The position numbers and the translations under genes were made by a program. Of a stretch of 64,000 bases of DNA, positions 45,601 through 54,459 are shown in pieces (within the stretch, counting starts at the first letter, position 1; every line of letters starts with the position of its first letter). Location: assembly GCF_040802235.1 (NCBI RefSeq), contig NC_133166.1, positions 114,590,991 to 114,654,990 on the forward strand, written 5' to 3'. The stretch comes from Manis javanica (Eukaryota; Chordata; Mammalia; Pholidota; Manidae). Below the pieces are notes generated by a model. The model was not told where the DNA came from. It worked only from the letters and a program-made list of their open reading frames with translations, and did no database searches.

Positions 45601-48259
45601 GGAGGGGCGTGTGGAGGACATGAAGCAGAGCGGGGAAGGGAGTCCAGAGACCCAGGTTCAAGTTCTAGCTCATCTCTGTGCCTAAGTCTTTACCCTTCTC
45701 TGAGCCTCAGTTGCTTTAACTGTTAAATGGGAGAATACTACCTGCTGTGTCTGCTTCCCACAGTTGTGAAAAGGACAAAATAGAGTAAAAACCACTTTGC
45801 AAACTGGGAAGTGAGAGGCAAACGTAAGGCACAGTCACAGTGACTTTTCCAGGGGGTGAGGCATCCAACCCCCTGGGTGTGCAAGGCATAAGCATACAGG
45901 GTGGCATGTCCTCCAATGCAGGATCCCCGGACTCCTCAGACCACCCTAGGCCTGCTGCACAGAGCAGCTCAGGCCCTCCCCAGCCCTTAGCTCACTGATG
46001 GCCACTGCAGAGCCTCTAGTCCGGCTCACAAATGGGGGTGAATCTGCCCAACACTGTGCTGCCAGATGGTGACCCTGCACAAGACCCCAGGACACCTGGC
46101 TCTCCGTGTCCTTCTACTGCCCTAAAACTCACAGCCTACCTGGTTTCAGATATCACACACTCTTGGTATTTCTTGAGCAACTACTCTTGAAGCTGGCCTT
46201 GCCAACTTCACAGGTTGGTTTTTGGATCAACTGAGGTGGCAGATGTCAAAATAAATTATAAATTATTGTAATTTCCAATTTCCATCGTCCTATCACCACC
46301 ATGACTACCATGGAGAGTAAAGGGGACAGGAAAAGAGGAACATCTCGTTTCTCAGCGTTCTAACACCTGCACAGCCAACCCAAGGCGGGGCCCCATCAGG
46401 AGCAATGCATTCTGGGGAAGGATTACCCAAACACAGAGAGTTCCAGAAAAAAGCCCCGCCTGATACTTTGCAGAACTCGAACCTGCAGGAGGGTCTTGAG
46501 GCTAAGGTCACCAAGGAAAGCCACTATGAGCCCCAGAGGTTGTCTCCCCCATTTCCTCCCTTGTGGCTTTGTCATTTCTGAACTCGTTTTTGTTCTAACT
46601 GTTGCCGCTGCCTGGACAGCCCCCAGCTGACAGTCAGTCTGGTTCCTGTTTTGAGAAATCTGATTGCAATGTCTTAGAGAAAAAAGGGCCCTAACGGCTT
46701 TTTCAAAAGGCAGAGCAATTTTCCTCTCCCAGGCCTGGTATTCAGTCAGTCTGAAACCCAGTGAGCAGGGCATGCATGCAAGGGGGGTAGCTGAGCCATC
46801 GGTATAGTAACCCCGTGCAGCTTTGGGCTCTGCTTCAGACTCAGGTTGCCCAAGTGTCAAAGCCCTTATTTCACACCATCCACATTTCACAGATGAGAAA
46901 ACCGAGGCCCTGGAAGGGAAGGGACTTGCCCGAAGTCACGTGATAAAGACCATTGAGAGCTAGGACAGGGCCAGGCTCCTGGGCCGGCCAGGCACCAGCA
47001 TGCCAACACTCAGGCAGGTATAGAGGAGTTGCTGCGACTGGCCTTGACACATGTCATGAAGAATTGTGGTGGGCGCGTGGCTCTCGGAGATGCAGAATGG
47101 CCAGTCCCCAGCTCAAGCCAGAGTGGTGGGCACAGTGTGGAACTAGAGGCCAGAAGTCCTGATGTGCTAACTAGGCATCACCCTGGATTACCTGTGACAC
47201 TGGTCAGGCCACTCACCTCTGGGCCTTCACCTTTCCCACCTATTCCATGGGGACAAAACCATACCTGTTCCACCTGCCCATGGGCTACTATGTAGCTGAA
47301 ACACTGGAAAATACAGTTGAAGCCATAAAAGGCCAGACAAGCCTCAGCTATGGTCAGGATCCTGTACACTTCTGTGACTGCATCCTGAACAGTTTAAACT
47401 TTGCTACCAGGTGTAGTGACATCAGTTGTCTCACAGAGAGGTGGCAATCATGGTCCAGCTGCAGGTTTGCTGGGCTGTCCCCTGGCAAATAGCACCCACA
47501 GGCAGCATAGGCAGGGCCCACCAGAGGGGGAATTCAAGGGCAGAGGGACAGCGGGTGTCCCCCCACGAGGATGGGACACACACCACGTACCCTGCCCCCA
47601 CCACCACCCTGGCCCTCAAAGCACTCTTAAACCCCAAGCCAGTGAGCCCCCAGAGGGTGGGAAGGCCTGGGAAGACTTGTCTCCCCAAACCTCACACAAG
47701 TGACAACCACGGGGAGCTAAGGGTTGGAGTGGAGGAACCCCGCGTCTGAGTGCTGGGCGCAGGGGCAGCAAAGGCATGGGCGACACAGGCAGGCCAGGTA
47801 GATGGTGGGAGGCAGCGGAGGGGACCCAACGGGCACCAAGAGCTGCGGGGAGCAGGGTGGAGGGCGCCCGGGAACCCTGTGGGAGAAGGCAGGGGCGAGG
47901 GGCTGCGGGGTGAGTGCACACGGAGGGACGGGGCGGCAGAGCGGGGCAGGGGGGGCGCCGAGCGAGGCGGGGAGCCCGTCGGGCTGGGGAGCCCTGGCGT
48001 GGGGGCGCCCCGGGTTCGGGCGCACAAGTCCTGGCGCCTCGAGCTCCGGCGGGGGGCTGCTGGCCCCGGAGCGGCGGCCGGGGCGCAGGGGTGCGGGGCC
48101 GGGGCCGGGCGCCGGCGGGGCTCGGGCCGGGCCGGCGGCCGCTCACCTGGGCTCGGGCAGCAGGATCTTCTTGCTGGCGCGCGCGGCCGGCGTGGCCTTG
48201 CTCTTCTCCATGGCCATCAGGTAGCTCACGTCGGCCAGCACCGCCTCCAGGTCCGCCAT
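30656..48259 (-). CDS. GRK2: G protein-coupled receptor kinase 2 (complete, 21 coding exons, 689 aa)
   Basis: GRK2 (ADRBK1, beta-adrenergic receptor kinase 1) phosphorylates agonist-occupied GPCRs at the plasma membrane, leading to arrestin binding and desensitisation. The reconstructed protein is 689 aa, the same length as human, starting [20 protein letters not shown] and ending RGSANGL. In order it has an N-terminal receptor-contact helix, an RGS-homology domain (about 54-175), an AGC kinase domain (about 191-453; glycine loop [12 protein letters not shown]-equivalent AMKCLDK with Lys220, catalytic YRDLK with Asp317, DLG in place of DFG with Asp335), an AGC C-tail, and a PH domain (about 558-652) that binds Gbeta-gamma and PIP2. 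Known regulatory serines are present: Ser29 (ASKK), Ser670 (PRSP) and Ser685. Catalytic residues are all present. The start at 48259-48257 overlaps a YY1-like motif in a CpG island. Exons join in phase (2070 nt). Confidence 0.98.
32085..32275 (+). repeat. MIR SINE in GRK2 intron 15
   Basis: It follows the MIR consensus in forward order: 'ctctgaccttaggcaagttc', 'ctctaaaatggggagaatag', 'cagttcccacatcatagggc', ending in the 'aatgcttaatgaac' tail. Confidence 0.8.
36790..36925 (-). repeat. MIR-like fragment in GRK2 intron 2
   Basis: The phrases 'ctaattctcatagcagccct' and 'gaaaccgaggctcaaggagg' follow the reverse MIR order. The middle is diverged. Confidence 0.55.
38560..38965 (+). repeat. Old L1 3' end in GRK2 intron 1
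   Basis: It resembles the L1 3' segment also present at 23300-23680: 'atgattccatttgcatcaca', then 'ctccagagacggcaggtggg', 'actggactgtatgtacactt', and an ending near 'ttatatctcagtttttaaaa'. It is decayed and lies about 280 bp upstream (transcript sense) of GRK2 exon 2. Confidence 0.7.
38970..43840. other. GRK2 intron 1, distal part
   Basis: Intronic DNA with no supported gene or recognisable young repeat. Open frames here are chance frames. Some blocks look repeat-free and GC-balanced. Confidence 0.5.
43850..44260. promoter_or_regulatory. Intragenic CpG island with CRE in GRK2 intron 1
   Basis: A CpG-rich block sits 4 kb downstream of the GRK2 start codon. It contains a 'gcggcgggcggcgggcggcg' type GGC-rich tract (about 44090-44112) followed by a perfect palindromic cAMP response element TGACGTCA at 44155-44162. 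It could be an alternative GRK2 promoter, an enhancer or an unannotated transcript start. No coding exon is recognised. Confidence 0.5.
45650..45800 (+). repeat. MIR SINE in GRK2 intron 1
   Basis: A clear forward MIR order: 'cccaggttcaagttctagct', 'ctgagcctcagttgctttaa', 'tgttaaatgggagaatacta', 'ttgtgaaaaggacaaaatag'. Confidence 0.8.
46870..46975 (-). repeat. MIR fragment in GRK2 intron 1
   Basis: The phrases 'cacagatgagaaaaccgagg', 'gggaagggacttgcccgaag' and 'tcacgtgataaa' mark a reverse-oriented MIR core. Confidence 0.65.
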
Positions 48260-48264
48260 CTTGG
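48250..48264 (-). promoter_or_regulatory. GRK2: YY1-like motif overlapping GRK2 start codon
   Basis: On the transcript strand the sequence 'cgccaagatggcggac' fits the YY1 consensus and contains the initiator ATG at 48259-48257. Such sites just downstream of the transcription start are common in TATA-less genes. Confidence 0.55.
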
Positions 48265-48592
48265 CGGCGGCGGCGGCGGCCTCTCCCGCCGCTCGGCTCC
48301 GCTCCGCTCGGCTCGGCGCCTCGGCCCGGCCGCTCCGTCGGCCTCGGGCGCCGCTGCCCGCTCGCCCCCTCGGCGCCCGCGGCTCGCTCGCCGCGGCTCA
48401 CAGGCGCCGCCGCCCCATGGCGCCGGCTCGGGCCCGGCCCCGGCTCGCTCCGCTCCCGCCGGGACTGCAGTCGGGCCGCCGCCGCCGCCGCCGCCGCTGC
48501 CCGCACCCCGGAGCCGCAGCCGCCTCCGGCCCCGCCTGCCGCGCACAGCGCCAGCGAGCCCGCGAGCGGCCGGGCGGGCGGGCGGCGGCGGC

Positions 48593-48607
48593 GGCGCCCC
48601 CTGGAGG
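48593..48607 (-). promoter_or_regulatory. CTCF-like motif upstream of GRK2
   Basis: On the minus strand it reads 'cctccagggggcgcc', a close match to the CTCF core. It lies about 330 bp upstream of the GRK2 start codon, at the edge of the CpG island. Confidence 0.5.
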
Positions 48608-48639
48608 CCGCGCGGCCGGGAGCGAACCTGACCCCCGCG

Positions 48640-49440
48640 GCCCCCCAGACTCCCCTTCAGACCGGGGGCGACCTGGAACTCCACCCTCCGGCCCCGACCC
48701 GGGGCCCGGGCCCCGACCTGACCCCGGACCTGGAACATGACGGGGACGCGAGACCGAAGACCCTAGACCCGAACCGTGAGCACAGCTCGGATCACAAGTG
48801 GGATTCCCGCCTCCACCTGGAGCAGGCCTGGACCCCAGACTGGCACTTCAGAACGTGATGCCAGGGACTTGGACTTCAGACCCTGCAAAAAACCCTTGAC
48901 CCCTTGACCTGGGGCACTACCTGACGCCAGACCTGGATTGAAGTTCCTGAGACCAGACTCTAAACAGGACCCTAGCCCCAGACCTTGGACCACTGCCTGA
49001 GACCCTGACCATAACTGCTCAGATCACAACCCTTTGTCCCCTACCCCACACCCAGATCCTGATACTGACCCCAGACCCCTAACAGTATCCCGGATCCAGA
49101 TTTTGGACCACCATCTCAAACACCGATTTTATCCTGGTTGCTGACACCAACCCTAATTCCCACCCCAGACTTGCACGGCTATAATGACCCTAAACCCTAA
49201 ACCCTGGACTTGTAGGAAGGAAGAGCCCAGACCTGGACTTGGACTGTTAACTCTAGACCCAGCACCCAGATCTCTGGACACGAACGTAAAATCAGAACAT
49301 CCAACCAGGGACCCAGACTGCATCTAGAACCCCTGACAGGTCACCATGAACCTCAGACCTCTAACAACTGCCGTCAGACTCCAGACCTGGCCCAGCCCCA
49401 GTCCCTCCCCCTCCTGCTTCAGACCCAATCCTGGCCCCAG
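48640..49440 (+). repeat. Degenerate CCAGACCT/GACCCC-type tandem tract
   Basis: For about 800 bp the plus strand is built from variants of short words such as 'ccagacct', 'gaccctag', 'accccaga' and 'cctggac' at irregular 10-25 bp spacing. At 49187-49205 there are successive 'ccctaaa' units. It looks like a decayed minisatellite rather than a transposable element. No frame runs through it. Confidence 0.6.
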
Positions 49441-52290
49441 GCCTCCCACTCAGGACCAAGGACCCTGCACCAATCCTTGCCCTCCCTGGACAGGCTTGTA
49501 GGCCCAGGTCCCTGGCCTGCACTCCAACCCATCCATGGAAACGTGATGAGTAACCATGATTACACAACATGGGATTAAACCTCTCTCTGCCTGGACAGGC
49601 ACAGGGGTCTCAATGCTGCCTGGTGAGAGAAATTCAGTTCGCCGAGAGTCCACTGGGTGGAAGGGCGGAGGGGTGGTGGGTGCAGAGAGACCATGTGCCT
49701 CACAGCAGCACTCCCTATCTCAAATGCCTCTCTCTAGAACCTCCCTCTGCTTTCCAAGGTGAACAGATGCCTTCTCAGTCCAGGGCATGTAGACCTCAAG
49801 CCTCATGCCACTTTGTGGCTGAGTAAACAGTATCCTTTTGTAAAGCAGGGACCTCTGCCCTGTGCAGAGCCCAGCAGAGATGGTAAGGTCCTTCAAAGTA
49901 GGACACCATATCCACCCAGATAACCCAAGTCAGACCTTCAGGCATCACCTTTGACCCCTCCTCTCCCCCTACCCTAATCTCTCACCACACCCTTTTGTCT
50001 GGTCTTCTTCTGAGGATTCCCGTGGCTGCTGTCCTGATGCGGCCCTGACCAAAGATGCCTCTCTCAAATCTAGATCTGATGGAGTTACTGCCTCCTTAGC
50101 ACCAAGAAGCAGGACTCCAGGCTTCTTGAGCTGCTGAGAATGAGGGCTCACAGGAGGGGCTGCAGGCCCTCACCCACTCTGCCCAAAGCCGATCAGGTGA
50201 GCAAGTTCCTTAACCTGCAAGTCAAGGTCTAGGGTGACTGGGCCCTGCCCTCCTGCTCAGCTGTGTCTTTGCCGTCCTTTGTACTTGAGGTCCCCCCGTC
50301 TGTCAGTCCTCACCTCTGCGCCCTTGCCCTTCCATGTGCCTGGAGGCCCTCTGTGTGCTCTTTCATAGCTAACTCCTGCTCATCTCTTAAGAGCCGCCTC
50401 CTCCAGGTGGCCTTCCCCAACCCCCTAACCCCAACTGTGTATGTCTTTAATTCTACACTTAGCACCTATTTCTTTGATCCGAAACATTATCACTTGAAAG
50501 ATGCATGATTTCAAGTTTTTGACAATAGCAGCATGGGGTGGGGTGAGGTGAAACTTTATTAAAAATGTTTGCATCAATTGGAAAATACATCCTGTTGTTG
50601 GAAATGCTAATATTTTTAAAAAGGTACATACAGTCTCCAAATATAAGTGATGATTCCACTTCATATCTTGCTCCTAGTACCCACCACAGGACTTGACACA
50701 GACATGCATGCATAAGTCAAAGTTTGATGACTGAATGAATGAACTCTTCAGCTCAAGGTGGCACATGCAGCTTGGGGCAAAACAGAGCCACAACGGGAGG
50801 CTTCTAACTTCCCTTCCTCTTGCTCCACCCCAGCTCTTCTAGACTCTGACCATAGCCACGTGCTGGCCTGGTTTCTGGAGCAGCCCCCATTTAAAAAATT
50901 CTTCCTGATGAACTTGTCAGACCAGAGTTCCTGTGGGTTGTGAATTTCCAGCCATGCTGCTGCAGGAGGTGGCTTTACTACTCTCCTCCCGTCACCTGAA
51001 AACCCAGACAGTCCCTCCCACCCATTGCCCAACCTGCAGCCCTGGGAGGCCTGAAGCCTGCATCCTTCAAGAGAGTCAGTCTCCAGGGTACCCCTCACTG
51101 ATTCCTGGAGCCCAAGAAAGTGGTTTCTGGAAGCCGTGGGCAGGAAGAACTTGGTGTAGCCGGGACCTGGGGGAGGCTGTTTTGGGGGATGATGCTGCTC
51201 TCTGGTGGTTGAGGGAAGGTTGGTTGTAAACTTGCCTCTTCAGGCTGGCTTGCCATTCCTTCTCTCAACAAACCTTCATCTGGTGCCCAGACTGTGCCAG
51301 CCTCTGGCCAGGATGCTGGGAGTGAAAAAGAAGTGGACCCCATCTCTGCCCAGCTGGAAGACCCCCAGATATCATTACCTGGCATCTCCCCGATGACTAA
51401 GAGGTGTGGCAAACTTCTCTCGCTCCCCCTACCCAACCTGCTCCTCTCCTGCTTACCTATCGTGGCTCCTGCATCTTCCAAAAACCGAGCAACCATCCTT
51501 GCTTCCTTCCTCCCTTCTTTCTCACTCGCCCCCACCTCAATGTCAGCACATGCAGGCTGTCATCCAGCCTGTCCTGTCGACTACCTGGTGTGTCTGTTTC
51601 CAGAGTACAGACCGGATCCTTCCACCATTCCCAGCTTAACCCAGTCTGAGTGCCATCACCTCCCCCCGGTGCTGGGGCCTGCGCCTGTCTCCTTGTGCCT
51701 CGCTGCCTCTCCTCTGGCCTGAGCTTTGACAGGCCTAAATCAAGCCCCACCTCCAACCACTACTCCTGCACTTGGGGTAAAACTCTCCCTCATTTTCTGG
51801 GCCTGTAAGGCCTGCCCACCTCCTCTCTAATTCCACACCTCCCACACTGTCCCTTGCCCCTTAGTCTCCAGTCTCTCTGGTCCTTCTGTCACCACAATAA
51901 GCTAAGTTCATTTTCACCCCTGGGATCTTGACTTTGTATTGCTCCTCGCCTGGAATGCCCTTCCCTCCTTTCCAGCAAAGCGGGCTCATGGCTCACCCTG
52001 TATCTTATGGGCTGCAGGTTTCCTGCTCGGGGGGCTCTCTCCCTTGGTGCCCTGTTTGTCATGGACACTACTACGTTCCTCAAAGCAGCATGGCACCCAG
52101 GACAAAATTAGGGATACAAAGAGAACAGGATTTGGTGGTGACCCAGTCTGGTGGGGAAAAACGTATACCTCCAATGATAACAAGAGCTACAGTGAGAGGA
52201 GGTGGGGCACTCCGGAGAAGAAAGTCAGGGGAAGCATGGGGGAGGGCCAGTGAGGCAAAGGGAGGGTTCGGGAGGGCCTTGACCTTCAGA
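49441..52290. other. KDM2A-GRK2 intergenic, proximal half
   Basis: No gene is supported. L2-like stretches lie at about 50220-50470 and 51895-52075 (phrases 'ctcatctcttaagagccgcc', 'ctttgtattgctcctcgcct', 'tggaatgcccttccctcc'). Confidence 0.5.
50220..50470 (+). repeat. L2-like fragment
   Basis: The series 'gcccttgcccttccatgtgc', 'ctaactcctgctcatctctt' and 'ccaggtggccttccccaacc' follows the L2 3' region as recalled. Confidence 0.6.
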
Positions 52291-52296
52291 TGGTGT

Positions 52297-52326
52297 GTGG
52301 GGTGGGGTGGGGTGGGGTGGGGGGGT
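52297..52326 (+). repeat. (GGGGT)n simple repeat, G-quadruplex-capable
   Basis: At least four consecutive 'ggggt' units are followed by a run of seven Gs. Four or more runs of at least four Gs with single-base loops meet the usual pattern for a parallel G-quadruplex. Confidence 0.85.
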
Positions 52327-52504
52327 ATCCATGTTGACTGAGAAACTCCTGCCTAACATGGACCATCCACCTCTCTGATGTCTAGGCTCTGGTTGGAATG
52401 CTGGGAACTCACTTGGTTTACTCACTCACCCAACAATATTTGTTGACTCATACTGTGTGCCAGGCCTTGGGGATCCAAGACAGGCAGAGACAGTGAACTT
52501 ATGG

Positions 52505-52650
52505 GCAAACTATACATGGTAGTAACTACTGACATTTACTGGGTTCTCACTATGTGCAGGGCACTGTTCTTAGAGCCCGGATGATCTCATTTAAAGCTCC
52601 TGACATCTTTATGAGACAGGTGACAAGTTATTATAACAGCCTCTTCAGGT
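52505..52650 (-). repeat. MIR-type SINE fragment
   Basis: The phrases 'tgacatttactgggttctca', 'ctatgtgcagggcactgttc' and 'gatgatctcatttaaagctc' follow the reverse complement of the MIR 3' portion. Confidence 0.7.
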
Positions 52651-52899
52651 GAAGTCAGAGAAACCTCTGAAGAAGGGCGTTTTTGACAAAGCCAGGGTGG
52701 GAGGGCAAGCAGCTTACTGGCAGGGAGAGAGCCTTTCAAGAACGCGGAACATTAAGTGGGGAGGACTGGAAGGACGAGAAGGGGCCTGGTTACCCAGGAG
52801 GCTCCCACATCTCCAGGACACGGGCCCTCCCTTCCCTCGTTCCCAGTCCAAGGACCTATGGTGGCCCCTCAGCCACCAGGCGCGGGCCCACAATCCTGG

Positions 52900-53260
52900 G
52901 CCGGCTTCCAGACTGATGGCTCTGCCCGACATGCTTTCCGAGAGCTGCGCCTCCCGCTGGAAACCTCCGGAAGGTCACCCAGACCCCGCGCCGCTCTGGG
53001 CCCCAGCGTCCTTCTCCGCCTGAAAGCCCTAGTCAGGCCCCGCCCCGCCCCCATCCCGCGTCCAGGCCCCGCCCCGCCCCTGTCCAGGCTCCGCCTCGCT
53101 CCCGCCCCCGCCCTCGGCAGCATCCCGCCCCCCGCCGGCCGCCCCAGGGCGCATGCGTCCCCCGCGTCCGGCACTCGGCCTCGCGCCTTGCGTTTGCGCT
53201 GAGTGTCCGAACCGTGGCTTCGCAGCCCTGACAGACTTCACGCTTGTCTACTGGGACTTG
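52900..53260. promoter_or_regulatory. Second orphan CpG island (GC-box array)
   Basis: A CpG-rich block of about 350 bp carries a tight series of Sp/KLF-type GC boxes (repeated 'ccccgcccc' words between 53037 and 53130). It lies 4.6 kb upstream of the GRK2 start codon and about 3 kb from the KDM2A 3' end. No coding exon is recognised beside it. It may start a non-coding transcript or act as an enhancer or alternative promoter. Confidence 0.5.
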
Positions 53261-53319
53261 CTGTGTCGCGGAGAGGGAGGATGTGTGAGGAAAGCACTAG
53301 GGACACATGCTGCTGCCAC

Positions 53320-53455
53320 CTCCTACCGCCCCCTGGGTGCCCTGGGCAAGTTACTTAACCTCCCTGGGTCTTGCCTCTCTCATCTGTACACGGGGCGCCT
53401 CCAGCCTGGCCTCAATGGATTGTTTTGAGGATGAACGGATATGACGTGTGTGCAG
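53320..53455 (+). repeat. MIR fragment
   Basis: The phrases 'ctgggcaagttacttaacct', 'ccctgggtcttgcctctctc' and 'tttgaggatgaacggatatg' mark a forward MIR. Confidence 0.75.
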
Positions 53456-54329
53456 TACTGGGCTGGTGGACATGGTTTGCCAAGTGGTCACTGTCACATG
53501 TGGAGTGTCTCGGGCCTCACTTGTGCCTCCCTGTAGGCATCCCCCGTGGTGTCTTCTCTCACCTTTCTTTTCTCTTCTTCACTCACTCTGCCTCTTTCTC
53601 TGCCTTTCCTTTCCTGGGTCTTTCAGGGTGTTTTCTCTCCATGTCTGGCTCTTTCTGCTTCTGTCCCTCTGTTTTGCTGTCGTAGCACTATCAGGGCACA
53701 CTCTTGGGGATAGCAGCTAGACCTTCCTGCCCCTGTAGCTCTTCGGAGTGGGGTGGGTGGGGGACGACACAAGGTGGGTGACAGCGCTAGGCTGAGGGCA
53801 AACCCAGATGCCCCTCCACCTCAGGTGCCTGCTGTTTCCTGTCCACACATGGGTGTTGTTGCTGAGGTTTCCTTCTGGCCCTGGGCACCTGGGAAGGTGG
53901 TGGTAAGCAGCCAGCAAGTGCCAGGCCTGCTCTGCTGCTGGCCACCCAAATAACACCTAGCATAGAGCTGGCCTGGGAGGGCGAGAGAGAGCCCACTGCA
54001 AATGAAATGAAAGAGAGCCCCTTGTTCAAAAATTAAGAAATTCAAGGTAGTGACAGGAGAGCATTAAACTAAGGGTGGGGTTCTTCAGAGTGTAGGGCCC
54101 TGTGTGACTGCATGGGTCACTCACCCATGCAGTCACTCCTGCATCCCCCCCATACACCCACTTTTTATTACATTCAGTAAATTTCCTTATTCTCCAAATC
54201 CTGGGACCCACAAGGAAGGGAGAACTAGCTAAGGGCAGCCACACCGTCACAGAATTCAAAGCCACATGGGAGAGGGGTGTGGGCAACCCCTCAACTGGAT
54301 GTTCAGCAGGGCATGAGAGGGCTGGGTTA

Positions 54330-54455
54330 GTAAACAGTGGAGTTCCAGAGCCCCAGGCCCAGTGTCCCCGTGTATCTTAGCTCTGCCACTGATCCCTAGA
54401 CTGTTACTTCACCTGAGCCTTGGTTTTGTCATCTGCAAAAGGCACAGGATGTCTA
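54330..54455 (+). repeat. MIR fragment
   Basis: The phrases 'agtggagttccagagcccca', 'cttagctctgccactgatcc' and 'gccttggttttgtcatctgc' follow the forward MIR order. Confidence 0.75.
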
Positions 54456-54459
54456 GATT

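Larger units (their letters stand above)
30656..48259 (-). other. GRK2: GRK2 coding-exon map
   Basis: Coding exons in transcript order: 48259-48147, 38241-38165, 36387-36314, 36203-36102, 35994-35920, 35798-35737, 35007-34956, 34726-34635, 34260-34161, 34079-34001, 33913-33783, 33547-33453, 33378-33271, 33058-32992, 32688-32588, 32022-31956, 31879-31784, 31568-31406, 31253-31117, 31021-30908, 30820-30656. Sum 2070 nt. Intron 1 is 9.9 kb. All introns are GT-AG. The exon 18 acceptor (gacgaag) has a weak pyrimidine tract next to the junction. Confidence 0.93.
47800..48760 (-). promoter_or_regulatory. GRK2: GRK2 CpG-island promoter
   Basis: A very dense CpG island covers exon 1, the 5'UTR and the upstream region. 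It has several GC boxes and two trinucleotide GCC/CGG tracts (about 48262-48281 and 48474-48499), a YY1-like motif over the start codon (48250-48264) and a CTCF-like motif at 48593-48607. No TATA box is apparent, in keeping with the housekeeping-type promoter known for this gene. Confidence 0.8.

Noticed and set aside
47616-48506. 296-codon minus-strand open frame over the GRK2 CpG island
   Set aside because: It overlaps GRK2 exon 1 in a different frame and crosses its splice donor. Composition is Pro/Arg/Ala-rich as expected from CpG-island sequence. GRK2 exon 1 explains the region.
47914-48858. 314-codon plus-strand open frame antisense to the GRK2 start
   Set aside because: The frame is driven by GCC/CGG-rich sequence and the start of the C/A-rich repeat. 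There is no recognisable domain and it is antisense to a certain exon.
50555-50560. Minus-strand AATAAA possibly ending an unknown transcript
   Set aside because: No exon, open frame or promoter on that strand could be tied to it. It is a single hexamer in an AT-rich patch.
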